Assembly (NCBI GenBank): GCA_018105865.1
Contig: CM030852.1
Span: 390,001 to 454,000, forward strand
DNA length: 64,000 bases
Origin: Metaphire vulgaris
Taxonomy: Eukaryota; Annelida; Clitellata; Crassiclitellata; Megascolecidae
Direction of reading: 5' to 3'
The notes under the pieces were generated by a model. The model was given only the letters and a program-made list of their open reading frames with translations, had not been told where the DNA came from and searched no databases. The position numbers and the translations under genes are program-made. Every line of letters starts with the position of its first letter. Position 1 is the stretch's first letter. Shown piece by piece: positions 53,801 to 64,000 of the stretch.

Positions 53801-54055
53801 TGGTAGTCTGAGCCGGATCCTGGTTGTGTAGATTGCATTAGACCCACCCAGCCAACAAAACCCAGCGCCGCCCCTGACTGTGCAGGAAGCAATGAATGAT
53901 CATGCAGCAGTTGAAAGAAAGTGAAGTGAATTCAAACTCTGACCTGTGCTTTCATCAGCCGCTAAGATGCCCTTTCCTTTTGCCACGATGGCAAGAGCAA
54001 TCTGGCGCAGTTCATCTTCCTTCTCTTTGGTCAAGTACAGAGGGAACCGAGACAT
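50716..54055 (-). CDS. ALDO: Fructose-bisphosphate aldolase, class I
   Basis: Glycolytic enzyme that cleaves fructose 1,6-bisphosphate into dihydroxyacetone phosphate and glyceraldehyde 3-phosphate through a Schiff base; cytosolic. Seven coding exons on the minus strand: 54055-53944, 53351-53085, 52533-52373, 52094-52011, 51646-51472, 51338-51140, 50808-50716. Catalytic motifs in order: ILAADES (Asp33 region), KWRCVLKIG (Lys146), [14 protein letters not shown] (Glu187), [11 protein letters not shown] (Schiff-base Lys229), [11 protein letters not shown] (phosphate site), FGRALQ (Arg303 region) and a terminal Tyr in VKDHKY. Full family length of about 363 residues. All introns are in phase; one uses a GC donor. 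Exon 6 is one base short in the phosphate-site region, so the raw sequence would be truncated (see findings). An acceptor-like TTGATTGCTTTAG upstream of the ATG implies a non-coding first exon further right. Confidence 0.95.
51140..51338 (-). CDS. ALDO: Aldolase coding exon 6, one base short
   Basis: Acceptor [43 protein letters not shown]. The conserved [13 protein letters not shown] and the rest to FLKRAK then follow in a frame shifted by one base. The missing base falls at the short A run 51233-51235 (T run on the coding strand). Donor AAG|GTACGC. Exon length is 199; 200 would keep phase. Confidence 0.9.
51472..51646 (-). CDS. ALDO: Aldolase coding exon 5 (Schiff-base lysine)
   Basis: Acceptor [51 protein letters not shown], then [14 protein letters not shown]. 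It ends at CCAG|GCGAGT, a GC donor, in the phase 1 required by exon 6. Confidence 0.93.
52011..52094 (-). CDS. ALDO: Aldolase coding exon 4
   Basis: Acceptor TTCTGTAG; 28 codons from [20 protein letters not shown] to KVTEQ. Donor CAG|GTGGGT, phase 0. Confidence 0.95.
52373..52533 (-). CDS. ALDO: Aldolase coding exon 3
   Basis: Acceptor [65 protein letters not shown]. Donor CAG|GTTAGA, phase 0. Confidence 0.95.
53085..53351 (-). CDS. ALDO: Aldolase coding exon 2
   Basis: Acceptor [30 protein letters not shown] to [10 protein letters not shown]. Donor CTCAGG|GTGGAT, phase 1, a weak donor sequence but fixed by family alignment. Confidence 0.95.
53682..53876 (+). mobile_element. hAT-like MITE, CAGGGGCG family
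   Basis: Ends CAGGGGCGACGCTAGGGTGG and CAGCGCCGCCCCTG. Flanks ACTGCGCA and ACTGTGCA (8 bp, one mismatch). It sits in aldolase intron 1, between coding exons 1 and 2. Confidence 0.88.
53944..54055 (-). CDS. ALDO: Aldolase coding exon 1
   Basis: ATG at 54055-54053; [20 protein letters not shown], then [15 protein letters not shown]. Donor CACAG|GTCAGA, phase 1. Confidence 0.95.
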
Positions 54056-56159
54056 GGTGATGACAGTCAAAAATCAGTGTCTAAAGCAATCAACAAAAAC
54101 AATCACAACTAAATGCTTAAGTTACAGATCACTTTAAATGCTTCATTTATATAGCACTTTGACTTTTATGCCAACACATCTTCCTAAGCAAATGCCCCAC
54201 TCTTGCACGACGTCCATGATTTCCAATTCCCACGCACACGCCTTGCCACTCCCGGCGACCGTGCCTTCCCGGTTACTGCAGTGAAAGCCTGGAATCGTCT
54301 TCCCATTTCTGTCCAAACATCAACTTCTCTGGACATATTTAAGAAGCGACTGAAGACTTGGCTGTTCGAGATCAGCTATTCTGATAGATTCTGACCTATA
54401 GGCCTATTATTCATGTACTATGTAATGTGTTCGAGTAGTCCTTCTAGGACGATTTACCACAAAAATCTTAACTTTCAATAAATAAATAAATAAATAAATA
54501 AAAATGAATGCGGACCCGGATAGCTGCTCCATCGAACTAAAGAGCGCAGAGAAACCACAAAATAATCCTTCGGCTAAGAAAAGATAACGAAAATTCAGAG
54601 AGATTTTTGCACAGAGAATTTAATGACGCAAACCTTGACCACTTACTTACTTACTAGTTCTTAAAGGGGCTGCGACCAGTGGAATATATGGGCCACGTAG
54701 ACAGGTTTCGATCGATCAAATCGACGACTGAGAGTAACAATCGCCGTTCAGAAACTCTTTTCTAATAATGATAGTATTATGATTCGGATTAGCAATCGGT
54801 TTTTATTAAAAATATCCGCGATAAATGTCACAGAATTTAATCTAAAGTTACAACGAAATTTTAAAAGACGAACTTTCACCTTTGGTCGAAACAACTTACA
54901 AGTAAAACGATGCCGCTGGACGTTTGCGAATAAACATAGTGTCAAGAGGAAATACTCGGTGACCCTTGACATTTTTGCTGCTAGTGATTAAAATTGCTTT
55001 GCAAAAATGTCTGAATCTGAACTGTGTAAGAAGAAATTTAAAAAAACAAAATTAACTAACTGGCTACTGCCCACTCGCCCTTTTGATTAAATGACCCGGC
55101 ATGAATGACCCACCTTTGGCTATAGCTACTTCATTTGAGATTAAGCGCATAGGTATAAAGTAAGGAGCTACTTCGGTACATCTTTTGAAAGCGCTTTAGA
55201 AATTAACGAGATTTTACTTTACTTTTACTTACTACTATTCTTTTTTCAGCATAGCACAAACTCAGTGGCACAACAACAAGTGAACCCTCCCAACTGTTAC
55301 TAAAGCCTACAGATTGACGCCACTGAACTCACGATTCTATAGATGTGAGAAAATTTGGCATTCTCCCTCTCCGATATTCTAGCGCAATTTTAATCACGCG
55401 AATGATTTTACCGCACTATTGGGATTAAAACACCAGCCAAATGACGTAATGCCGTCTCCTGGGATAATAGCTCTATGGTAAACACCGACACTTCGATGAA
55501 GGTCTAGGTCAGCGACAGACTTTTGTGTGTGTGTGTGTGTTCGTGTGTTCGTCGGTGCCTGCCTGTATTGCTCAAGCGACCGACTCTGCCTGTCAGCCGC
55601 AGTTCCATTGGGCCGCTGCTGCTGCTGTTGTAGCATCCTAAAAGCCAATGCATGTTGTGTAAAAGGCGATGCTGAATCGGTGCGTGCATTACGGTGCATA
55701 TATATGTATATCGGTCTCCCCTCCCTCGTCCTCTTCATTCCGGGTCTGCTTCCCAACCGACCGTCCCTAGCAGCTTCGGTCGATCGACGGACGGGCTGCG
55801 ATGAGGGCAGGCGGCGCCATCGTCTTCGTCGGCGGTGGGAGACCTCCATCGGCGCCGACCGACAAGAAGACGCTCGAGGGGCTCGTAGTATAAGAGACGT
55901 TGAGGCGGTATGATGACAACAACAACAAATTAACAACAACAACAACACCGGACAACGCTCCGTTCGAACGTTATAGGCTTTGCAGGATTTACCCCAGTGT
56001 CTGTGCGTCGCAGTCGATTCTCTATTAACCTTTTTGTCCCGACCTATTTATCTCCGATCGCCCCTTGTAGTCAGGGGCTCCCGGCGGCGGCGGCGGCGGC
56101 CGGTCCGCTTCTTGGGCCTCGAGCACCCCCTTTGGTCCGTCGCCTCCTCTTCGTTCAAG
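54056..56159. promoter_or_regulatory. Shared upstream region of aldolase and GRK2/3
   Basis: The two genes are divergent with coding starts 2.1 kb apart. The interval holds a LINE fragment (54195-54490), AT-rich DNA to about 55400 and a CpG- and CGG-rich part (about 55740-56160) next to the GRK start. It must contain the GRK2/3 promoter and probably the aldolase promoter plus its non-coding exon. No TATA box or factor site is assigned. Confidence 0.45.
54195..54490 (+). mobile_element. Non-LTR retrotransposon 3' fragment
   Basis: The open frame codes PGDRAFPVTAVKAWNRLPIS, then SLDIFKKRLKTWLFEISYSD, the typical C-terminal end of CR1/L2-type reverse transcriptases. A non-coding tail follows, ending in an (AATA)n run at about 54477-54502. 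Only the last 60 or so codons remain. Confidence 0.75.
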
Positions 56160-56272
56160 ATGGCAGACCTGGAGGCTGTTTTGGCCGACGTCAGTTACCT
56201 GATGGCCATGGAGAAGTCGAAGTCGACCCCAGCTGCCAGGGCGAGTAAGAAGATCATCCTACCTGATCCAAG
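56160..56272 (+). CDS. GRK2/3: GRK2/3 exon 1
   Basis: ATG 56160; 37 codons plus two bases, ending CCAAG|GTTTGT (phase 2). Preceded by a CGG-rich stretch. Confidence 0.95.
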
Positions 56273-58192
56273 GTTTGTTTTCCAGCATCCGTAGCACACA
56301 CACACTGTGCCCCGCCTATTAAGGTGATCTGTGTTTGAATGACGTCACTCTCGGAATTCTTAAATATCAGTTGATTCTATTTAATGAATCACCATCTCTA
56401 CCAGAAATGTGTTAGGAATGTTACATCTAGGGAATAATATCCAACACTTTGGCGGGTAGACAGATGGATACTATGCAAGACATCTTTTCGAGGAGAACCT
56501 CTGGATATCCAATTATGAAATATAAGCATGATAATTATTAGTGGTTACAGTGTTTTCTGTTAACCAGTGAAAATGTAGACTTTGACTTCTGAATAATTCC
56601 TTTGCCTGTGATGCTGGTTATCAGGATTTTGTAAATGAAAAAATCAATATATGTCTAGTATCAACATTTTGCTCTCATTCGGCTTTAATTGACATAGTAT
56701 GCAGGTGTTATAGTATGTGATGATGTTGATGTTTAAATATGTTAAATATAATGATCCATGCACAGACTTATTATATATAAGCAAGCACAGTTAATTGACA
56801 ATTGTTACTAATTGTATTATAATGCTCTGAGTTTAACCTGCTGCTGTTTGCCGCGTAGTCAATGACGCAACAGCTCCTGGGCGTCTGAAGTTTGGTTGAT
56901 GTGAGGTAATGTGGAAAGGTGGTAGGATTTATAAATCCCACTTCCAAGGACTGATCAGTCTGATGAACAGGACCACAACCGCCTGTAACATTCTGAGCGT
57001 TATATTTCAGTTTCTCTTAGGAGCTAGCTCTTCACCAACGTAGACAGGCAACAATAATTTATGATTGATATCTTTGGAGACCTTTCTGCTGTGTACAGTG
57101 AAGTGTCATCCGCAGTAATTGCTATTTATTCCAGTTGGGGACATGTGCCTATAATAGAGTGTTTACTGTACGATGGATGTTAAGTGTTAGGGTGATTGAA
57201 TCCAGTGTTGCCAGGAGTGTCTCTGTTTGATGTTACCAGGTGGCACTTTCCTCTGCCACCCTTCCCTTTAAGTGCAGAACTGACAAAACTTGTGCGTGGA
57301 CGTCATTGTGGGACAAAGCGGTGGCAAGGACAGATGATGTGGCTATGTTTGTGTGGCTGCTTGATGGCTCTCGTCTTCATTCATGGCTAATTGGTTTCCG
57401 TGTGGCTCCGTGCAGAGCCATCGGTTTGGAGTGTCAGGTACTGATGACTGGATTGTTTCGTGACAACGGAGGTCAACGTGAACTTCTATGGCGCCGCTAT
57501 CATAATGCCGAGAAGACGCACCCGCCAATGGCATGCCAACCAAATGCGATCCGAAGTAGAGCCAGGTCAAGCCAAAAAGGTGAGTCAGATTGATGAGGGG
57601 GAGCAACCAACCTAAGGGTGGAAAGTCCAAGCCAAACGGGTACGTCTTAAGATTCCAATCCTTGATTGGCAGATGCTTTTATGGTTGATTGATCTCCAAA
57701 GCCCAACATGAGTTATATGCTAGGTGGAATTGGTCTACCGGTAACTTTACCTTGTGTTTTTCAACTTCCGGTGTGAAGACTGCATCCTAGATGCCAGCTG
57801 GACTTTAGGAATGATTATTGGAGTAAGAATTAAGAAGAAAAGACCTACTTCTTCCGCTTCTCCTGTTGGCATTTATATGCTCACAAGGTAGACTATTTGT
57901 CTTGGGCTGCTGATATTCTGATGCTAAAATGTCTGAGGAATATCAGACAACAGAAAACTAGCATCCAGTCTAAATCAGTCAGTCAGTCAATCAAATCAAG
58001 TTAGTTACTAATCAACTGTTAATTAAATGATTGTCTTAGAATTTTAAGAATTCAGTCATCAACTTCTATAGCGCCGTCTCATAATGCAGAGCGGTGCCAA
58101 TACATTTTATAAAGCAGGATCACTGTTTGGAAAAGGTTTTCAAAAAAATGAAGGCAAAGTTTCATTTGCCCGGAGATGACGACGACGACGAC

Positions 58193-58226
<34 letters not shown>

Positions 58227-58582
58227 AGTGATTCAGTTATCTTGACATGTTTTGTTGTCAGCCTCTTTGATGATGAAGAGCTTGTATTTGATTGACATTC
58301 CACACAGACATGATCCCCTTTAGAAATATTCCATTAAACTGAAAGCTGACATCTGTTTTGACAGGAACGGTGCTTCGTCGTACGATTGCGTTTGCCTTAT
58401 TGTGACCGTGCCATGTTTGCCGCTGTAGATTTTATGGCGACTGTCTCTTGTCTTAAATATTCGGCATCTCTAATAGTATGCTTTGTTTACTTGACGAATT
58501 TCTGTGGAGTTGTTTTTTGGTGTCATATGAATGCCTGTAGTAAATATATCGACTGCATATTGCATTGCATTATTGTGTGAGT

Positions 58583-58617
<35 letters not shown>

Positions 58618-60106
58618 CTAGAAGGTATTTTTCTGAGTTTTGTTATTAGTTTTAACTAAGCACGTTTAGTTTCTAGTGCTTCATCTGCTGAATTTGAAGA
58701 TTTTCCTATTGATCTCTGAACTAGACTTAACTTGTTTTCTTTTCTGTTGCATTTTGAAAGACTCGGAACGCTCTTCTTGCTCAGCGTCTTAGATCTTCCA
58801 ACAGTCTGCGTTCTTTCAATTGGCTTTTACTCCTTGGTCTTTCTAGCTGTTTCTCACTGACTGATCTAGCTTTGTAGTATAGAGACAGATTGGTTCTACA
58901 CGCCATCAGCCAAATCTTTTTCTAATCAAGAGAAATTTGTCTCATTATGAATAGTAACAGTTCTGGTTTAATGTTGAATTCAGAAATTGTTTACTCTGTT
59001 TGAAAAAGCAAATTGAAAGAAGGGAATTGCACGGAATATTTATGGAACAACGTGTTGGATAGTTTATTTTCCAGACTAAAGGTGTTCTAGGAAGACACAA
59101 AAGGCAAAAGTAGTTAAAGAATTTCGATTTAGTACTCAACAATCAAGTGTCTTAGATTTTCATTCTTTAAATAGGGTTTGTTAATGTGGACTTGTTAGGT
59201 GGCCTCATGGGAAATGTCTTGTGACAGGTGTGGTTAACACCTTGGCACGTTTTTAAGGGATGTGGATCACTAGGTAAATAAATTGTGATTATATTTACTG
59301 ACAAGGAAGATAATGAAGGTGATGATGGGTGGGGGGGTAGGGGCGGTGTCTTCTCTTTATCTTACTTTGGTCCTTTTGCTGTTGATTTGTATTGTTACTG
59401 GTTCCTGTGTCTTATTTTACCTGGCATTTTCATGCAATTATTATTTTGGCTTATCCTCCTTAGATTGCTCCCCTGCCGATCAGACTGACCGCTTCGACAT
59501 GACCTCTGACATCCCTAATTTGGACTTTGTATTTTGTGTGCTGTAGGCTGATGCCCTAGGCATTCTGATAGTGGCGCCATAGAAGTTGATTGACTGACTG
59601 ACTGACTGACTGACTGACTGACTGACTGATCTGATAGACTGACTGCGCCACTGACTGACTGACTGACTGTTGATTGATTGACTGACTGACTGACTGACTG
59701 ACTGACTGACTGACTGACTGACTGACTGACTGACTGACTGACTGACTGACTGACTGACTGACTGACTGACTGACTGACTGACTGACTGACTGACTGACTG
59801 ACATCACAGTCTTGACTTATATTTTGACATGCTTGTCTTTGCCTTGATTAATAATTCAGCAGCTAGAGTATCAGCGCCTGTGTTGTCGATCAGTCGTAAT
59901 ATAGGGAATTCAGTTTTCTTAATTATTCTACTGTCAACTGACCTTGACTTTTAACTGTTTTAGAATCAATATTTTACAGGGTTTTAGAATTTGTGTCACC
60001 ATTCCTATTTGCAGCATTAGAAGTGTTATGCAGAAGCACCTCGAGAAGATGGGTGAAGTTGCATTTGACAAAATATTCAATCAAAAACTTGGTGAGTATG
60101 TTGTAG

Positions 60107-60159
<53 letters not shown>

Positions 60160-60487
60160 TATATATATGCAATAATTTTTATGAAGTTGGTGGGGATGCA
60201 ATGAATTTATAGGGAGTTGGTGGGGAATGATATAAACCTCAAAAAAGGTTGACAAGCAAAAAAAGGTCATTAACAGTGTTTTGCCTGACAATTGTACATA
60301 AAATTTTACTGAAACTGCTCTGTTTGGTATACAAATAATACCCAGCATTAAACGCTGATGACAAGCAAATAAAGCTCGGTGGGGGGATGCATCCCCAGAC
60401 ATCCCCAACATGGAAACGCCACTTTGTGTATTTATACCGGTTCAAATAAATTGTTTGCATTAACTCTGTGTTAATGTGATTTAGGCT

Positions 60488-60533
<46 letters not shown>

Positions 60534-61383
60534 GGCACATGTTATTGTTTTGGCTGGCATGTGATGGATGATGCATTATTCAAGTGGTAGAAATTGTCTT
60601 TTCCATCAGCCAACCACCCCCACCCCCCCCCCCAGCCACTGGTATCTATGGCTCTGCAAAAGACGCTTTAGAAGCAAAATGGCCGACCTGTGTCTGTCTC
60701 ATTGCATTTGTATTATGGGGAGGTAGCATAGTGTGGGTCATTGCCCAGTTGCTTTTGTTGTTGCTGTGAGTTTAGAATATCAGTTTGCTTTTAGACAGTC
60801 TTATGCCCCGGGACATTATTATAAATGATGCAGTAAGAGTTCAGTTAATAGACAGATTGCATTGTGTTGAAGGTTTTTTGTGAGTCTTTCTGGAGTCTTT
60901 TTAGTATCCAATGATTCAAAAATGATTCAGCTTTTTACATCCATTTATGTACTTATAAATCTGTGTACTTATATGCATTTCATCATCTAATGTCCTGGGC
61001 AATTATGATAGCGGCGCTATAGAAGTTTGTTGATCGATTGATCGTATTTTGTAGTGATTGAGACCTGTCAGAATGGATTGCACTGCAACTGGATATGCTA
61101 TGTATTGTCTGTATTTGTCCTTCATTGGATGTAATGCCATTGAGTGGCTTTGATCAGTTACTTAAACTGTTTTCAGGATTTCTTTTGTTTAAAGACTTCT
61201 GTGAAAACGTTTGTGATGAATCAGTACCTCAGTTGGCATTCTACGAAGAGGTAAGAGGTATATCTACACCTGTCTCGTTATTTCAACTCTTCCAGTTCTC
61301 TTCCTCTATTGTGTCATTATGGATTGAAAATTCACTTAATTAGTATGCTGTCCCAGCCTCCTGTTCAACATGGAGAGTTATAT

Positions 61384-61433
<50 letters not shown>

Positions 61434-63402
61434 GTGATTTAAAGTGGTCTAGGTGGTTAAGTAAGCCTGTGTGAAAACCACTGTAGTAACTCTCCACATT
61501 CAGTAACCTTATAATTTGTAACGCTGAATGAGAAGACTCAGTGCATAGTTCATTCAATTAGTCATATTCATTTGTGCCAAGGTATACATACTGCAGAAGT
61601 ACTTATGACGTCATAGAAGCGTCAAAGATCGCAAGAGCTTCCTGTTCATTGTTTCCGCATTTGACGCGATGTGCTTTGCTTTTATTTGCTCTTCTGTCGG
61701 CGGATTGTTACTGGTAATTCTTAGGTTTAGGAGATTTTAAAAAATCTTTTTTCTATTCTTCAGATAAAGAAGTTTGAGATGTTGGAAACGGACGAAGAGC
61801 GGATAAAAGTGGGAAGGGAGGTTTACGACCAGTTTATTATGAAAGAATTGCTCTCACAGTCCCATGTAAGTATACTGCAGCGTTAAGTACTCCGGTAAGT
61901 ACCGGTACTCTGGTAAGACACTGCTGACCAGAGCAACTAGAGAGCTTTTCTCCACTTACAGGATCACCTATGGGGATAAAAAACAAAATGGCAGAGAATG
62001 GGGTGCTTTTTTGATGATAAAATAACTGTTTTATATTGCTTATGATGGTGGAGGAAGTGGTGATGCTGGTGATTATGACGATGATAGGGACAACGACGAC
62101 GATAATGATAAAGAAAACGATGATAATGTTTGCACGTAAAAAGTGGATGTATATTGTTTTAAAGTTTTGCATCATTCGTGTGTAGAGATAAAGTAAAAAG
62201 CCCGAAATGAGCTGAAATTGCTTTTACTCACTCTGGGCTACGACGCTTTCCAGTGATTCAGTTTATGTGTCGTCATGCGCTCTCAGCATTTCTGGCGCTT
62301 AAGTGACATGTCCAATGAAATTGCTTTTACAGTATCACTCACTCTGGTACGATGCTTGCCAGTGATTCAGTTTATGTGTCGTGATGTGCTCTGAGCATTT
62401 TTGGCGTGACATGTCCAATGTTCATAGGCGGATTTAGAGTTTAAGATTTGGGTAGGCTAACATGGGGGGTCTGTATGGGCAACGCATAGAGAACGTATTC
62501 TTTTATAGGCCTATAACTTTTGATTTCTTGAGAGGAGAGATTAAATCTTTGAGTTGGGTGCTCTAGGGGGTTAGCACCCTCTACTGAAATAGGCAGAAAT
62601 TGCTCCGTATTAGAAAATTTTCTTCTATGCCAATGGATATTTTTTGCCTATAGGCATATGGGCAAAACATATAGAATGTATTCTTTCGTTGGTGGGATTA
62701 GTTGGGTAGGCCTACCCTAGCCTTTAATAAAATCCGCCTATGGTCAAATCATTCCGGGATTGTCAATATATTCCATCTCAATTTTATTCTAGAGTGTTCG
62801 TGCCACAAAATGGTGAGCCAAAGGACTTTTTTTTACATGCTATAGATATGCAAAAATTCAGAGGAGTTTGAAATGAATTAAAACCACATTTTCTTGTGTC
62901 CCCATCTTTATTAGAATTAGGCGGGTTTAGAGTTTAAGTTTTGGTTAGGCTAACATGGGGGGTCTGTATGGGCAACACATAGAGAACGTATTCTTTTATA
63001 GGCCTATAACTTTTGATTTCTTGGGAACAGGGACTAAATATTTGAGTTGGGAGGTCCAGGGGGTTAGCACCCTCTACTGAAATAAGCTGAAATTGCTACG
63101 TATTAGAAAATTTTCTTCCATGTCAGAGGCTTTCAAAAGATGCTTAGATAGACCTGGTGTTGATGGAAAAACAATTTGTTTTGTTTTGATTGGATTAGTT
63201 GGGTTGGCTTAAGCCTACCCTAACCTTTAATAAAATCCGCCTATGCCAATGTTCTGGTTTGGAAAAAAGGAAGACGGAGTTCGTGAACAACGGAGTAAGC
63301 GGCGATGGCCACTTCAGCAGATACTTAATTGGCTCAAGGGGTTCTAACAACTACTACAGAGGCTCTCTAAGTACCAGAATGCATTGCGTCTGAATACCAA
63401 TG

Positions 63403-63479
<77 letters not shown>

Positions 63480-63911
63480 TTTATCTATCTGTCTCACTCA
63501 GCTTTGGGTTCTGGATAGATTTTGTTCATCTAGAATTCTGGATGCTAAACAAACATGGTTCCTACAATCTGATTGTGTTTGAGACAGACAGACAGAGACA
63601 GACAGACAGACAGACAGAGGGCCTGCTTAGCCCCTTAAGGTGCAGTTATTATTATTTGTTTTTAATTTTTGTTTTTTTTTTAATCTGTCTTTTAATAGCA
63701 GCAAACATTCCATCCAGATCAATTATTCGCACAGATCAGAACATAAGTAAGAGGTCGTCATGCAATTGATTTCAAATTCAACGAATAGCTTAAAGTCTTT
63801 TCGTTTTATTGTTTTCTTATTGAGACTTACTCAAAGGAAGCAATCGACGAAGTGCATGAGACTCTCATGACAGCTCAGAAGACCAAACATCTACCTGCTA
63901 ACATATTTGAG
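56160..63911 (+). CDS. GRK2/3: G protein-coupled receptor kinase 2/3 (N-terminal part)
   Basis: This Ser/Thr kinase phosphorylates agonist-occupied G protein-coupled receptors at the membrane and starts their desensitisation. Five exons are in the window: 56160-56272, 60015-60091, 61177-61250, 61764-61865 and 63825-63911. They give the first 151 residues in one unbroken frame. The N-terminal helix [20 protein letters not shown], used for receptor binding, is nearly the same as in vertebrate GRK2. It is followed by [20 protein letters not shown] and the first part of the RGS homology domain ([40 protein letters not shown]). The kinase and PH domains lie beyond the window. The start has a strong context (CAAGATGG). 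Family assignment is firm. Confidence 0.95.
58168..58224. repeat. (GAC)n(GAT)n microsatellite
   Basis: GAC then GAT triplets in GRK2/3 intron 1. Confidence 0.9.
58586..58614. repeat. (GT)n microsatellite
   Basis: GT run in GRK2/3 intron 1. Confidence 0.92.
59550..59802 (+). repeat. Retroelement end followed by (GACT)n array
   Basis: ATGCCCTAGGCATTCTGATA then GTGGCGCCATAGAAGTTGAT passes directly into about 50 GACT units interrupted at 59630-59650 and 59668-59680. The same end phrase at 60993-61027 is followed by TTGTTGATCGATTG. Confidence 0.88.
60015..60091 (+). CDS. GRK2/3: GRK2/3 exon 2
   Basis: Acceptor CCTATTTGCAG; the first base completes Ser. Codes [20 protein letters not shown] and FNQKL; donor CTTG|GTGAGT, phase 1. 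Confidence 0.95.
60108..60168. repeat. (TA)n microsatellite
   Basis: TA run 17 bases after the GRK2/3 exon 2 donor. A second run lies at 60491-60532. Confidence 0.93.
61177..61250 (+). CDS. GRK2/3: GRK2/3 exon 3
   Basis: Acceptor [31 protein letters not shown] and AFYEE; donor GAG|GTAAGA, phase 0. Confidence 0.95.
61386..61482 (+). repeat. (AAT)n joined to SINE 3' module
   Basis: AAT run, then ACGTGATTTAAAGTGGTCTA and AAGTAAGCCTGTGTGAAAAC, the module seen at 8909 and 18655, here in GRK2/3 intron 3. Confidence 0.88.
61764..61865 (+). CDS. GRK2/3: GRK2/3 exon 4
   Basis: Acceptor [33 protein letters not shown] then [14 protein letters not shown]; donor CAT|GTAAGT, phase 0. Confidence 0.95.
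62423..62742 (+). mobile_element. MITE with CATAGGCGGATTT ends, long copy
   Basis: 320 bp with perfect 13-base inverted ends CATAGGCGGATTT and AAATCCGCCTATG. Contains GGGGTCTGTATGGGCAAC and TAACTTTTGATTTCTTG, shared with the next copy. Lies in GRK2/3 intron 4. Confidence 0.9.
62915..63245 (+). mobile_element. MITE with CATAGGCGGATTT ends, long copy 2
   Basis: About 330 bp in the same orientation as the copy at 62423, 170 bp downstream. The right end AAATCCGCCTATG is intact; the left end is changed (AATTAGGCGGGTTTAGAG). It keeps the AGACCTGGTGTTGATGG phrase that is present in the short copy at 37312 but absent from the copy at 62423. Confidence 0.85.
63402..63479. repeat. (CT)n(CA)n(TA)n compound microsatellite
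   Basis: Three dinucleotide runs in direct succession in GRK2/3 intron 4. Confidence 0.95.
63825..63911 (+). CDS. GRK2/3: GRK2/3 exon 5
   Basis: Acceptor [33 protein letters not shown] then KHLPANIFE, aligning with the vertebrate GRK2 segment that ends just before PYIEEIC. Donor GAG|GTTATT is non-ideal but sits at the family's exon boundary. Confidence 0.88.
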
Positions 63912-63918
63912 GTTATTA

Positions 63919-63919
63919 T

Positions 63920-64000
<81 letters not shown>
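63919..64000. repeat. (ACT)n microsatellite at window edge
   Basis: ACT/TAC triplets from just after the GRK2/3 exon 5 donor to the end of the window, continuing beyond it. Confidence 0.95.

Noticed and set aside
55394..55948. 184-codon minus-strand open frame upstream of GRK2/3
   Set aside because: Overlaps a plus-strand open frame of 128 codons, contains GT-repeat sequence and shows no family motif.

Overview
The window is from an animal nuclear genome. Its genes are split by GT-AG introns of 0.3 to 14 kb, intergenic space is full of microsatellites, and there are many non-autonomous DNA transposons, one tRNA-derived SINE and LINE 3' fragments. The proteins are animal-specific: a two-pore potassium channel, a smoothelin-like calponin-homology protein, a Tbx2/3 T-box factor, a class I fructose-bisphosphate aldolase and a GRK2/3 receptor kinase. 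Single genes of intermediate type (Tbx2/3, GRK2/3, a TWiK-like channel) suggest an invertebrate bilaterian. The sequence alone does not give the phylum; an invertebrate deuterostome is possible but is only a guess.

Layout. 0.8-16.6 kb (+): two-pore K+ channel, two coding exons around a 14-kb intron. 16.6-20.3 kb: repeat-rich intergenic. 20.3-26.6 kb (+): smoothelin-like gene, eight exons, whose phases close into one 381-codon reading frame. 26.6-35.4 kb: mostly repeats, with one coding-like island near 29.1-29.6 kb and a CGG-rich island near 32.7-33.1 kb. 35.4-45.2 kb (+): Tbx2/3, six exons; its last intron holds a 3.3-kb composite satellite. 45.2-50.7 kb: intergenic with several hAT-like elements. 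50.7-54.1 kb (-): aldolase, seven coding exons. 54.1-56.2 kb: shared upstream region of two divergent genes. 56.2 kb to the end (+): first five coding exons of GRK2/3, which runs off the window.

The five genes do not form a pathway; this is an ordinary animal gene neighbourhood. No CRISPR, operon, phage or defence system is present. Three places (channel exon 1, channel exon 2, aldolase exon 6) show single-base frame breaks inside otherwise conserved coding sequence, two of them at short homopolymers. This looks more like base-level assembly error than gene decay.

The most unusual structures are the composite satellite in the Tbx2/3 intron (17-bp units, a SINE 3' module and ATT runs), several short transposon families with intact terminal inverted repeats and in some cases visible 8-bp target duplications, and a possible 62-bp mini-intron in the smoothelin-like gene.
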